This document shows positions 17,046-25,295 of a stretch of 44,366 nucleotides of DNA, in pieces. The stretch comes from Bdellovibrionales bacterium. Lineage in GTDB: Bacteria > Bdellovibrionota > Bdellovibrionia > Bdellovibrionales > UBA1609. Numbering within the stretch: position 1 is the first letter of the stretch; the number at the start of each line of letters is the position of its first letter. The notes beneath the pieces are model-generated. The model saw only the letters and a list, made by a program, of their open reading frames with translations, did not search any database and was not told where the DNA came from. The stretch lies in NCBI GenBank assembly GCA_020630675.1, contig JAHDIR010000022.1, forward strand, positions 1 through 44,366, given 5' to 3'. The translations under genes and the position numbers were made by a program.

Positions 17046-17087
17046 GGGGGCTTGACCCCCCAAGACAAAGTAGTATAACTACTTGGG
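17046..17087 (+). promoter_or_regulatory. Structured rpsO leader, candidate S15 autoregulatory site
   Basis: CCCAAG (17059-17064) pairs with CTTGGG (17082-17087), enclosing TAGT/ACTA (17071-17074 with 17078-17081). The CCCCC at 17056-17060 can instead pair with GGGGG at 17046-17050 around loop CTTGA, so the two hairpins compete. S15 is known to repress its own message through differently folded leaders in several bacteria; that this is such a site is inference. The predicted transcription start falls within the G run, which may remove the first hairpin. Confidence 0.4.
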
Positions 17088-17162
17088 ATTACAAAAAGCT
17101 CTACCTTTTCGAACGCCAAACGAGTGGTGGGGTGAACTTTAAATATACCGTTAGGAGGTATC

Positions 17163-17432
17163 ATGGCATTGTTAAAAGAAGAAAAAGAAGCAATCATCAA
17201 GCACTTTAAAACATCAGAACTTGATACGGGAAGTTCAGAAGTTCAAATCGCATTATTGACGGTTAGAATTAAGCAACTCACTGAGCATTTCAAAACCAAC
17301 AAAAAAGACCACCATAGTCGTAGAGGTCTTATTCGTATGGTTAATCGTCGCAGAAAATTATTAGATTATTTAAAAAGAAAGCAATTTTCGAAATACAGTG
17401 AAGTCATTAAAGAGCTCGGCATAAGAAAATAA
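17163..17432 (+). CDS. rpsO: 30S ribosomal protein S15
   Basis: This is the full 89-residue S15: four helices with the conserved [36 protein letters not shown] core, split by the helix 1-2 turn, and [12 protein letters not shown] near the end. S15 is a primary binder of the 16S rRNA central domain and forms bridge B4. TAGGAGG ends five bases before ATG. The gene precedes pnp by 15 bases, the usual pairing, and its leader is long and structured, so autoregulation is likely. Confidence 0.98.
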   Translation: MALLKEEKEAIIKHFKTSELDTGSSEVQIALLTVRIKQLTEHFKTNKKDHHSRRGLIRMVNRRRKLLDYLKRKQFSKYSEVIKELGIRK

Positions 17433-17447
17433 CACATCGGAGAAATA

Positions 17448-19553
17448 ATGAAACAAACAGTAAAAATTGAATTAGGTGGGCAAGAAGTCACTATTGAAAC
17501 AGGACGTCTTGCCAAGCAGGCCGATGGTTCTGTTCTTGTGACTTGTGGTAGTAACATCGTTTTAGTCACAGCCGTTTCTTCTAAAAGAGAATCCACTGCT
17601 GACTTTTTTCCTCTCACCGTTGAGTACAGTGAAAAATTCTACGCAACAGGGCGAATTCCTGGTGGATACTTTAAAAGAGAAGGGCGTCCAACAGGTGAGG
17701 CCATTTTAAACTGCCGCCTGATTGACCGACCGATCCGACCTTGTTTTCCAGAGGGTTATAACTCAGAAACTCAAATTGTTGCGACGATACTAAGTTATGA
17801 TGGCAAGTACTCAGCCAACAGTTTAGCCAGCATTGGTGCTTCAGCGGCTTTACATATCAGTGATGCTCCTTTTGGTGGTCCTATTGCAGCCATTCAAGTG
17901 GCTGAGATCGATGGCCAGCTTGTTATCAATCCTAGCTTCGAAGATCTAGGCCGTGCAGACCTTGCCTTATTTATGGCTGGTTCACGCAAAGGTGTTTTGA
18001 TGGTGGAAGGTGAGGCTCAATTTAAAAAAGAGTCTGAGGTTCTAGCAGCCATTAAGTTTGGTCACCAGGCTATGACTCCTATTTTTGACGCTCAAGATGA
18101 GCTTCGTGAAAAAACAGGCAACATCCCTAAGCGTGAGTTTCAAGCTCCGGTAGTTGACCCTGAGTTTTCTCAAGTGGTTAAAGATTTTATTGAAGAAAAA
18201 GTTAAATCTGCTTTAGTAATTAAAGACAAGTTAGAAAGATACTCCACTTTAGACGCCATTAAAGCAGAAGCAAAAACTGAATTACTAGAAAAATTTTCTG
18301 ATGACAAAGACCTAAAAGCAGTAAGAGAAGGCGAGCTTTCTTCTGTTTTTGGCGATGTGAAATATAATTCGGCCAGGTCAATGATATTGAAAGAAGGTAA
18401 GCGTATCGATGGTCGTGATACAACCACCGTTCGACCTATTGCTTGTGAAGTGGCTTTACTTCCTAGGGTTCATGGGTCTGCTGTATTCACTCGAGGTGAA
18501 ACTCAAGTTCTTGGAACTGTCACATTAGGAACTCCTGATGACGTTCAACATATCGATGCCTTAGACGGCCATATAAAAAAGAACTTTATGCTTCATTATA
18601 ATTTCCCACCTTATTGTGTGGGCGAGACTGGTCGCATGGGCGGCACAAGCCGAAGAGAAACGGGGCATGGTTTCTTAGCAGAAAGAGCTTTACACGCTGT
18701 TATACCTGATCAAGAAAAATTCCCTTATGTTTTAAGAATAGTGAGTGAAGTTCTTGAGTCTAACGGTTCGAGCTCTATGGGAACTGTTTGTGCAGGAACT
18801 ATGGCTTTATTAGATGCCGGTGTTCCTATAAAAGGTAATGTTTCTGGAATTGCGATGGGCCTTATTAAAGAAGGTGATGATGTAGCTATTTTAACCGACA
18901 TTTTAGGTGACGAAGATCATTTGGGTGATATGGACTTTAAAGTGGCTGGAACTCGTGAAGGAATCACTTCTTTTCAGATGGATATCAAAATTGACAGTAT
19001 AAGTTTTGATATTATGGATAAAGCTATGGCCCAAGCCAACGTTGGTCGTAACCATATCTTGGATGAGATGGAAAAAGTCATTTCTACTCAGCGCGGTCAG
19101 GTTTCTGAGTACGCTCCTAGAATTGAAACAGTGAAAGTGAAGCCAGAAAAAGTGAGAGACGTTATTGGAGCCGGTGGTAAAACAATCAAAAGTATTGTTG
19201 AAGCAACGGGTGTAAAAATCAATATTGAAGATGATGGAACTATTCAAATTTCTTCTATTGATTCTGAAAAGTCGGCTCAAGCCATTCAGATGATTAAAGA
19301 TATTGTGACAGAGCCTGAAGTGGGTGCAACTTATAACGGTAAGGTTGTTAAAATCACTGACTTTGGAGCTTTTGTTGAAATTCTTCCGAACACGAGTGGT
19401 TTACTTCATATCTCTGAGCTTGCTCATGAAAGAGTTCGTAATGTCACTGATGTGATTAACGAAGGAGATCAAGTGGATGTTAAAGTTTTAGATGTTGATC
19501 GCGCGGGCCGCATGAAACTCAGTCGTAAAGCTTTACTTCCAAAAGATAGCTAA
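17448..19553 (+). CDS. pnp: Polyribonucleotide nucleotidyltransferase (PNPase)
   Basis: The 701-residue enzyme has the full PNPase layout. The first RNase PH domain carries FYATGRIPGGYFKREGRP. The all-helical linker follows at about 210-310. The second RNase PH domain has PRVHGSAVFTRGETQVL, FMLHYNFPPYCVGE and SSMGTVCAGTMALLDAGVP, with the metal/phosphate-site Asp in GDEDHLGDMDFKVAGT. The end holds a KH domain (VIGAGGKTIKSIVE) and an S1 domain (GKVVKITDFGAFVEILPNTSGLLHISE). It degrades RNA 3'-5' with phosphate, trimeric, often in a degradosome. CGGAGAAATA precedes the ATG. Confidence 0.98.
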   Translation: MKQTVKIELGGQEVTIETGRLAKQADGSVLVTCGSNIVLVTAVSSKRESTADFFPLTVEYSEKFYATGRIPGGYFKREGRPTGEAILNCRLIDRPIRPCFPEGYNSETQIVATILSYDGKYSANSLASIGASAALHISDAPFGGPIAAIQVAEIDGQLVINPSFEDLGRADLALFMAGSRKGVLMVEGEAQFKKESEVLAAIKFGHQAMTPIFDAQDELREKTGNIPKREFQAPVVDPEFSQVVKDFIEEKVKSALVIKDKLERYSTLDAIKAEAKTELLEKFSDDKDLKAVREGELSSVFGDVKYNSARSMILKEGKRIDGRDTTTVRPIACEVALLPRVHGSAVFTRGETQVLGTVTLGTPDDVQHIDALDGHIKKNFMLHYNFPPYCVGETGRMGGTSRRETGHGFLAERALHAVIPDQEKFPYVLRIVSEVLESNGSSSMGTVCAGTMALLDAGVPIKGNVSGIAMGLIKEGDDVAILTDILGDEDHLGDMDFKVAGTREGITSFQMDIKIDSISFDIMDKAMAQANVGRNHILDEMEKVISTQRGQVSEYAPRIETVKVKPEKVRDVIGAGGKTIKSIVEATGVKINIEDDGTIQISSIDSEKSAQAIQMIKDIVTEPEVGATYNGKVVKITDFGAFVEILPNTSGLLHISELAHERVRNVTDVINEGDQVDVKVLDVDRAGRMKLSRKALLPKDS

Positions 19554-19564
19554 ATTTCATTCCT

Positions 19565-20848
19565 ATGAATAAAGCTTTTGATTATCAGCCCGAATTTAAA
19601 AAAACGGTACTTTCTAACGGAACAAGGGTGGTGACAGAACACCACCCTTACTCTAGAGCCACCAGTGCTGGTATCTATGTAGATATGGGGTCTCGTGATG
19701 AGTCCCCTTCTTTAAATGGTGCTGCTCATTTTATTGAACATTTAGTTTTCAAAGGAACTAGTAAGCGCTCCGCTTATGAAATTGTTAAATGTCTTGAAGA
19801 GGTCGGTGGAGACCTAAATGCTTACACAACAAGAGAATACACATGTTTTCATGCCTCTTCTTTGCGTGAGCATCTTAACCTTTCAATGGATGTGTTATCA
19901 GACTTAGTTTCAGATGCCCTTTTTGATCCCGCCGAGTTCGATAAAGAGCGTCAGGTTATTTTGCAAGAAATTCTTATGTCTACTGATGATCTTGAAGAGT
20001 ATATCTTTGATCTTTACTTTGAAAAAGCATTCCCTAATAACAGTTTAAGCTTGCCCATTTTAGGAACTGAGTCGTCTTTAAATGCCATGAAACGAGACGA
20101 TCTTTTTAACTTTTATCAATCTAGGTATAAAGCAGAACATCTTATTGTCAGTGTTGCTGGTTTTGTTGAGCATGATGAAGTGGTTGAATTAGTAGAAAAG
20201 AATTTATTACTTCAATCTGAAAAAAAAATCACTTATGATCGAATCTCTCCCAGTATGGGTAGTTTCCAACAGTTTTACAAAAAAGACTCTGAGCAGGTTC
20301 ATTTTTTAATGGGTTTGCCAAGTAGTTCATTTACCAGTGAGCACCGTTTCGATTCTTACATAGTCAATGCTCTTTTGGGTGGAGGAATGACCTCTCAACT
20401 TTATCAAAAAATTCGAGAAGAAAAAGCCCTGGCATATTCAGTATATAGTTACCTTCAGTCTTTTACTGATGGTGGGTTGATGATGTTTTACGTTGGTACC
20501 TCTCAAGATAAGATTGCTCAGGTTTCTGAAATGGTTCTTGATGAAGTGCAAAAATTTATGTCCCAAGGTATTCAGCAAAAAGATTTAGATCTATATAAAC
20601 GCCAAGTGATGGGGCAAATTATGTTGGGTGCTGATGACATAGAAAATAGAATGAACTCACTGGCTGTTAACGAAATGATTTTTGGTGAGTATCGCTCTGT
20701 TGACCATGTATTATCTGAAATTGATCGCGTATCGGTGCATTCTGTGAAAAGCTTTGTTGATCAATACTTTGACTTTAATAAATCAGGGTGTTTGCTACTG
20801 GGTAAATGTGATGAGAACACTCAGAAAAAAGTCTTTTCTTTGTTTTAA
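19565..20848 (+). CDS. M16 family zinc peptidase (insulinase/processing-peptidase-like)
   Basis: The 427-residue protein carries the inverted zinc motif H55-F-I-E58-H59 (HxxEH) in NGAAHFIEHLVFKGT. The third ligand is expected in the downstream ERQVILQEI helix. LNAYTTREYTCFHASSL is the substrate-strand region. The second half has the M16 C-terminal domain with the conserved LLGGGMTSQLYQKIREEKALAYSVYS. Length fits single-module M16B enzymes that act as dimers. There is no signal peptide, so it is probably cytoplasmic. It follows pnp by 11 bases, an arrangement common in bacteria. The substrate is unknown. Confidence 0.93.
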   Translation: MNKAFDYQPEFKKTVLSNGTRVVTEHHPYSRATSAGIYVDMGSRDESPSLNGAAHFIEHLVFKGTSKRSAYEIVKCLEEVGGDLNAYTTREYTCFHASSLREHLNLSMDVLSDLVSDALFDPAEFDKERQVILQEILMSTDDLEEYIFDLYFEKAFPNNSLSLPILGTESSLNAMKRDDLFNFYQSRYKAEHLIVSVAGFVEHDEVVELVEKNLLLQSEKKITYDRISPSMGSFQQFYKKDSEQVHFLMGLPSSSFTSEHRFDSYIVNALLGGGMTSQLYQKIREEKALAYSVYSYLQSFTDGGLMMFYVGTSQDKIAQVSEMVLDEVQKFMSQGIQQKDLDLYKRQVMGQIMLGADDIENRMNSLAVNEMIFGEYRSVDHVLSEIDRVSVHSVKSFVDQYFDFNKSGCLLLGKCDENTQKKVFSLF

Positions 20849-20862
20849 AAATCTTAACAAAA

Positions 20863-20919
20863 TTTCTATTTCTATTTCTATTTCTATTTCTATTTCTATT
20901 TCTATTTCTATTTCTATTT
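20863..20919 (+). repeat. Hexanucleotide microsatellite (TTTCTA)9
   Basis: Nine perfect head-to-tail copies of TTTCTA run from 20863 to 20916, with a partial TTT after. It starts 15 bases after the M16 peptidase stop codon and is pure pyrimidine except for one A per unit. Such arrays change length by slipped-strand mispairing. Confidence 0.97.
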
Positions 20920-21012
20920 TCAGGCTGGTTTATCGCCCTAATTAGTTTCTAATATAAAAACCAATTTTTTATTTAGAAACCTTGCGTAACTTAAAATTAC
21001 TTAAAATTATAA

Positions 21013-21029
21013 AGTGCCAAATTGGCACT
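21013..21029 (+). promoter_or_regulatory. Dyad AGTGCCA-AAT-TGGCACT, candidate regulator site
   Basis: Perfect 7-bp arms with a 3-base centre lie seven bases upstream of a -35-like TTGCCT. Relative to a start near 21070 the centre is at about -49, a common activator position. Confidence 0.45.
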
Positions 21030-21035
21030 AATTTC

Positions 21036-21063
21036 TTGCCTCATTTCATGTAAATAATATAAA
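21036..21063 (+). promoter_or_regulatory. Candidate promoter for the HExxH secreted-protein gene
   Basis: TTGCCT (21036-21041), a 16-base spacer and TATAAA (21058-21063). It resembles the promoter proposed before the subtilase-like gene. Confidence 0.45.
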
Positions 21064-21145
21064 ACCATATAAATTTTACCCGTGGACATCAAAAAGTTGC
21101 TGCCCACGGATAAAGTGACACCGTTATGGACCTGGGGGGGGCTAT

Positions 21146-22609
21146 ATGATCAAACTTGCATTACTTTTGTTGATATCTACTTCATTATTTTCCCAAATGA
21201 CAATGGGCCAGTCGGCAGAAAAAAATTACTTTAATAAACTAGATAATTGTATTCGAACTTCAGATTTAAAAAATATCTCTGGTCACTTCACTCAATTTTC
21301 TCAATTAGTCAGAACAACTAAGTCTGAGCTTTGCGAAAGTGATTTAGGCGAAGATACCCTGCAAATTGCAAGGTCAGTTTTAGCCATGCAACGTATTGAT
21401 GTTGAACCTATTGAAAGAGATGAAGCTGATGATTTCACTCGTCGAGCCATTCAAGAAAAAGATTGGTGGGTCTACTTCAAGCAAAGAGCCAGTAAGTTTT
21501 CTGTTCCAAAAAATTGTCGCCCTGGTGTTGTTGCTTATGTTATAGGTGGGCCTTTTTCTGACGGAACTATTTATCTTTGTCGCCCTTATTTCGAAATGGA
21601 TGTTCCTGGCCAAATTGAAGTTCTTATGCACGAGGTTCGTCATTTTGATGGTCATCGTCATGTAACTTGTTCGAGAGGAGCTGCTAAAGGAAGATCTGGT
21701 GCTTGTGATGAAACTATTGTCAGTAAGGGCTCTTATGCCATCAGTGTTCAAGCCGGAGTAGAACTATCTTTTAATAAACAATTAACCTCTGCTCAACGGG
21801 CGGTGAGTGAAGCCGGAGCCATCTTTCTAATGGTTAATCGCTTCAATAAAGTACCAAAAGTAAAAGCTCAAACTAACGTTTTACTGAGTAACTCTTTGGG
21901 TGAAATTTGGAAAGGTGAGACCGAAAATGGAGCACTGACTGATTTAAGTTTAGTTGGTGAGCTAGATCAGCCCTCTAGAATTTATAGCAATGGATCGGCT
22001 TTGACTGTTTTTCCATTAAATTTGGAAGGTGATGCATATCGTGTTTCTAATGATTTAACAGGTCGCATATCTGCTATAGGATCTTTCGCTAGTAAGTATA
22101 ACTCTGAGTCTATTCCTGAAAGAGCTAAATATAAATCATTTTCATACTCTGGAACGGGTCTAATTGCTAAAGGAAAAGAAATTATTTCTACTTGCAACCC
22201 AGATTCTGAGTTAAATGCGGTGGTGTTTACTCCCGAAAAAATTAGTTCACTAATTACATTTGAAACCAGTCCTTTTAATATATCGACGAGCGTACTCGGC
22301 GAGTCGGGCAGTATATATGTCGTCGATTGTGACAGCTCAAAAGGACAGATCACTATAAAAAAACTAAAAACTAAAATGCCAAGTTTTATTACCGATAGTT
22401 TCACTGTTGATGGCATTCAATATGCTTTAACTGACACAGGTATTTTAGCCTACTTAGATTTTACACTCAGCCCATCAGAGCCAAAGCTGATTCCAGTTTT
22501 TGAAAAACAGCCAGGAGTGGTTTGGGTGAGTGCAGCTACAGTCAGTACATTTGATATTTTTGAAAGAGAAAAAGAATTAGAGCTAGCTAATGTTTTAGCG
22601 GGACTTTAA
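21146..22609 (+). CDS. Secreted putative metallopeptidase with HExxHxxGxxH motif
   Basis: The 487-residue protein has a signal peptide (about 1-22). H162-E163-V-R-H166-F-D-G169-H-R-H172 fits the metzincin zinc consensus HExxHxxGxxH at every fixed position, in the helix QIEVLMHEVRHFDGHRHVTC. Cys175 and Cys187 flank a short Gly/Arg loop and may form a disulfide. A Met-turn, expected in true metzincins, is not seen: the following SKGSYAISVQAGVELSF has no Met. The rest (about 230-487) is beta-rich and unassigned, perhaps a propeller or sandwich. Zinc binding is likely; peptidase activity is inference. A G8 tract lies four bases before ATG. The next gene, 38 bases downstream, is His-rich. Confidence 0.75.
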   Translation: MIKLALLLLISTSLFSQMTMGQSAEKNYFNKLDNCIRTSDLKNISGHFTQFSQLVRTTKSELCESDLGEDTLQIARSVLAMQRIDVEPIERDEADDFTRRAIQEKDWWVYFKQRASKFSVPKNCRPGVVAYVIGGPFSDGTIYLCRPYFEMDVPGQIEVLMHEVRHFDGHRHVTCSRGAAKGRSGACDETIVSKGSYAISVQAGVELSFNKQLTSAQRAVSEAGAIFLMVNRFNKVPKVKAQTNVLLSNSLGEIWKGETENGALTDLSLVGELDQPSRIYSNGSALTVFPLNLEGDAYRVSNDLTGRISAIGSFASKYNSESIPERAKYKSFSYSGTGLIAKGKEIISTCNPDSELNAVVFTPEKISSLITFETSPFNISTSVLGESGSIYVVDCDSSKGQITIKKLKTKMPSFITDSFTVDGIQYALTDTGILAYLDFTLSPSEPKLIPVFEKQPGVVWVSAATVSTFDIFEREKELELANVLAGL

Positions 22610-22646
22610 TAAGTAGAAAATTTATTGAAAAAGAGGGGGAGAACAA

Positions 22647-23327
22647 GTGCGTAAAAATATTATATTTCTATTGATTTTATCGGCAGCTTCTCTTCTTTTA
22701 TTTTTTCATGACTTCAAAACTCCCACTGAGTCTATTTTTCATGAAGCGCATTTAAAAACTCAGCACAAAGGTCTTTTTAAAAAAACAAATTTAACTAAAG
22801 ACGTTATTGTTGAGAAGGAAGAGCCAACCGAGCTTCATGATGACCATTCTCATGAACATCAAGCCAGCTCTTCTTTTAAGAAAAAATCAAAGAGCCAAGT
22901 TTTGAGTGCTAATGATAAAAATGAGAAAGAGCCTTTATCTGATTGGTTACAAAATTCTTCTCGTTCGGTTGAAAGCCGTGTAGCTAAAATGACTGGCCTT
23001 GAAAATAATCAGAGGATTCGCCAAAATATAGTTCAACTTGTTGTCTCTGAAAACCCGCATAAACATAAAGATATATCTCCTCACACTCACGGTGAGTACC
23101 TATATAAACAAGAAGCTGCACTAAGGGTTCATGGCATGCGGTGGTTGGCAAATAAGGTCAGCAATGACATTGAATTTAACACTAGCTTTAAAAATATTAT
23201 TGAAAACTCAAGTGACGAAACGATTCGTAATATTGCCATGGAAGTTTTAGACTATAAAAAAAGGGGCCGATCTTTTTTTAAAGATTCTATTGCAGCTATT
23301 GCTCAGTCAAAAGTTCCACAAGATTAA
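22647..23327 (+). CDS. His-rich exported or membrane-anchored protein of unknown family
   Basis: The GTG start at 22647 follows AGAGGGGGAGAA. The 226-residue product begins with a hydrophobic segment (about 4-20) that may be an uncleaved anchor or signal peptide. Two His clusters stand out: LHDDHSHEHQ (about 64-73) and NPHKHKDISPHTHGEY (about 137-151), suited to binding zinc, copper or nickel. Between them is a Lys/Ser-rich linker. The C-terminal 75 residues are helical, with DETIRNIAMEVLDY resembling a HEAT-type repeat helix pair. It follows the HExxHxxGxxH gene by 38 bases, so the two probably share an mRNA. I do not recognise the family. Confidence 0.65.
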   Translation: MRKNIIFLLILSAASLLLFFHDFKTPTESIFHEAHLKTQHKGLFKKTNLTKDVIVEKEEPTELHDDHSHEHQASSSFKKKSKSQVLSANDKNEKEPLSDWLQNSSRSVESRVAKMTGLENNQRIRQNIVQLVVSENPHKHKDISPHTHGEYLYKQEAALRVHGMRWLANKVSNDIEFNTSFKNIIENSSDETIRNIAMEVLDYKKRGRSFFKDSIAAIAQSKVPQD

Positions 23328-23352
23328 AAACTAAGCGTTATTTGCCCTCGCT

Positions 23353-23964
23353 CTATTTGTTAATAAACTCTTCTTGAAGAATCTCTTGATTTTTTTCATT
23401 CATTTTTATGAATTCTCTTGTTTTGCTGTTGGATTTAATATCAAAATACTGTCCAAGCCAGGCTAATATAAATAATCCATAAAAAAATCCAACAAAAAAT
23501 TGAACAAACTTCCTGCGTAATTGAAACCTTTTAAGGAGTCCAATGGCTAACAATAAAAAACTCATGCTGGCACCAATCAGAAGTATAGCTGGGTGAAAAA
23601 AAGCTAGGGCATAAGTGGTTAGACTGGGAATCAAAATAATAAAAATAAGGTTGCACAGTCTTTTGAAGTTCAAGTGTCTTTTGTGAGTTAAAGCTATGCT
23701 GTGGTAAAGAATCCCTGCAATAAAAACGATAGATAGGGCCGTACTAATAGGTAAAAAAACAACACCAATAAAAATTTGAAGTAGGCTGGCTGAGATTAGC
23801 CCTCGTAGCAGCCCGGTGAGTGCGGCAAAGGTAAAAATAAGTGTAAATAAACTTTTCCAACTCCATGACGGAACACTTTTAACTGTTTTGAAAGGGTCTT
23901 TATAAAAATCAATAATAAATGAAATAATTTCTTTGATTTCATTTTTAAGTTGTTGAGTTTTCAC
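23353..23964 (-). CDS. YIP1-like multi-pass membrane protein
   Basis: I place the start at GTG 23964, because GGAGG (which overlaps the preceding stop) is correctly spaced before it; an ATG at 23991 would overlap the upstream gene by 23 bases. The 203-residue protein opens with an amphipathic region (FIIDFYKDPFKTVKSVPSWSW), then has about four to five hydrophobic segments (about 40-60, 62-85, 103-122, 124-145, 155-172) and a charged C-terminal tail. The PFKTVKSVPSW start and TM pattern recall YIP1/YckC-like membrane proteins of unknown function. Together with the next two genes it forms a minus-strand cluster. Confidence 0.6.
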   Translation of the reverse strand: MKTQQLKNEIKEIISFIIDFYKDPFKTVKSVPSWSWKSLFTLIFTFAALTGLLRGLISASLLQIFIGVVFLPISTALSIVFIAGILYHSIALTHKRHLNFKRLCNLIFIILIPSLTTYALAFFHPAILLIGASMSFLLLAIGLLKRFQLRRKFVQFFVGFFYGLFILAWLGQYFDIKSNSKTREFIKMNEKNQEILQEEFINK

Positions 23965-23968
23965 AGAG

Positions 23969-24598
23969 TCACCTCCAATCGTTTTCAGCAATGCTGATAA
24001 TAGATTTTAAAATCATAGGTTCCACCGTTAAATGTTCGTTCTCTGAATCTGCTCCCAAATAGTGGGAAGGGACGGCGTGTGCAGCTCTTGTGGACTTGTC
24101 ATGGGCCTTTTTCAGCCAATCCTGGCCTCGGCCTGGTTTTTTTAGCTTTTTGATGAGAGGAGTTAGCTCGAGGACATTATCTGGTGTTTTCAGTAAAGGG
24201 CTTTGGTTGATATTTAGCAAGTAGATATGATGGTTTCCGGCAAAGTTTTGTTGTGCAATTTTTCGGGCAAGCTTTATTTGAGTGGGGTCGAAAATAAGGT
24301 GTAAAGAAACAGATTGAGTGCTTTGTTTTTTTAGAAATGAAACCATTGATTCTTCATGAAAAAAAAGACCTTTAATAGAAAATGGTTTTGTAACAACTTC
24401 ATAGCCATGTTCTTTCATAAAATAGGGAATATTGTTCCAGTAATTAAAACAGTAAAAAGGAGTCCATCGGCCCGGAACAAAGAAAATAGGATGTTTTGTC
24501 ATAAGACAATTGGGAGTTAAGGAAAAAGAGATTCTTTTTTGAGATCTCCGTAGGTTTATTGCAATGAGAGCGAGTAAAAAACTAAGTATCAAAAACAT
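23969..24598 (-). CDS. Membrane-anchored protein, possibly a divergent alpha/beta hydrolase
   Basis: The 209-residue protein begins with one transmembrane or signal segment (about 1-16) followed by basic residues. HPIFFVPGRWTPFYCFNYWNNIPYFMKEHGYEV resembles the opening strand and oxyanion loop of lipase-type alpha/beta hydrolases (PVVLVPGxxG...). A G-x-S-x-G nucleophile elbow is not found: the corresponding strand reads SLHLIFDPTQ. Near the end, AAHAVPSHYLGADSENEHLTVEPM could hold a catalytic-His-like region. So it is either a degenerate hydrolase or another fold. Its stop overlaps the ribosome binding site of the YIP1-like gene, so they are probably coupled. Confidence 0.5.
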   Translation of the reverse strand: MFLILSFLLALIAINLRRSQKRISFSLTPNCLMTKHPIFFVPGRWTPFYCFNYWNNIPYFMKEHGYEVVTKPFSIKGLFFHEESMVSFLKKQSTQSVSLHLIFDPTQIKLARKIAQQNFAGNHHIYLLNINQSPLLKTPDNVLELTPLIKKLKKPGRGQDWLKKAHDKSTRAAHAVPSHYLGADSENEHLTVEPMILKSIISIAENDWR

Positions 24599-24614
24599 GG
24601 GTTCGACGATTTGC

Positions 24615-25211
24615 TTAAAAATAAGAAACTAGGTTGAGAGATGGGTTTATATCATCAGAAACCTTGTCACTGGCGTGAAATGAATAGCTGAGTTCAAAGT
24701 TAACATCAAAATTTTTACTGAGTTGGTAGTAAGCAGCAACGGAAGGTGAGAGAAATAAACTTGAGATGTTTTGGTTGCTACTCCTATAGCTGCCAAAGCC
24801 GCCTGAGATACCCATTTTTACATCGACAAGATGACTTTGGTAAATAGAGATGTCGGTTTTTCCTTGAAAAATGGTGGCACGAGTTTGACGGCCAGAAACA
24901 AAATTTACTCTGGCTTTGAGGGGTATTAATAAAAAATTATATACACCTAACTCAATATTAGCACCAACAAGATTTTTTGAAGAGTTATTGATTTTTAAAA
25001 ACTGAGACTGTAAGCCGGCAGCTAAGCTATAAGAGCTTTGCGAAAGTGTCTCGGCGACACTGACTTTTGTTTTTGATCGTAGTTCGGCATTAAGGTTATC
25101 GACAATTTGATTATAACTTTGATAGTCTTCGTTTTCGAGACTTTGACCAAGACTAATGTTAGGGTGAGTAAAAATAGAACAACTGGCGATAAATAATATT
25201 AATTTTTTCAT
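24615..25211 (-). CDS. Small outer-membrane beta-barrel-like protein
   Basis: The 198-residue protein has a signal peptide (about 1-22, ending SLG) and a mainly beta C-terminal part with alternating hydrophobic residues: IELGVYNFLLIPLKARVNFV, DVKMGISGGFGSYR, SVAAYYQLSKNFDVNFELSYSF and a terminal NLVSYF with a C-terminal Phe, the usual BAM signal. This fits an 8-stranded barrel. The N-terminal stretch (about 25-60) is polar and helical. It is probably the first gene of the minus-strand cluster, 16 bases before the next one. Exact family not recognised. Confidence 0.65.
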   Translation of the reverse strand: MKKLILFIASCSIFTHPNISLGQSLENEDYQSYNQIVDNLNAELRSKTKVSVAETLSQSSYSLAAGLQSQFLKINNSSKNLVGANIELGVYNFLLIPLKARVNFVSGRQTRATIFQGKTDISIYQSHLVDVKMGISGGFGSYRSSNQNISSLFLSPSVAAYYQLSKNFDVNFELSYSFHASDKVSDDINPSLNLVSYF

Positions 25212-25295
25212 ATAAATATTGTCTGTTAAAAAAGCTAGTTTTGCAAAACTTGGCCTTTCTTTTTGTTTAAATTAAATGCAAAATTGTAGACAGGT

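Larger units (their letters stand above)
20849..21145. other. Intergenic region: microsatellite, inverted repeats, promoter
   Basis: These 297 bases hold a nine-unit TTTCTA array (20863-20919), an inverted repeat GTTTCTAA/TTAGAAAC (20945-20952 with 20973-20980), a dyad AGTGCCA-AAT-TGGCACT (21013-21029), a promoter-like TTGCCT/TATAAA pair, a leader stem CCGTGG/CCACGG (21080-21085 with 21104-21109) and a G8 tract at the next gene's start. No coding potential was accepted. Confidence 0.6.

Noticed and set aside
20754-20945. Small open frame with a poly-Ile/Ser run across the TTTCTA array
   Set aside because: It overlaps the M16 peptidase gene in another frame, and its repetitive part is only the microsatellite translated. 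No ribosome binding site.
21022-21041. Sigma-54 promoter look-alike TTGGCAC ... TTGCC
   Set aside because: The GG and GC elements are 12 bases apart, not the required 10. The same bases are explained by the dyad and a sigma70-type -35.
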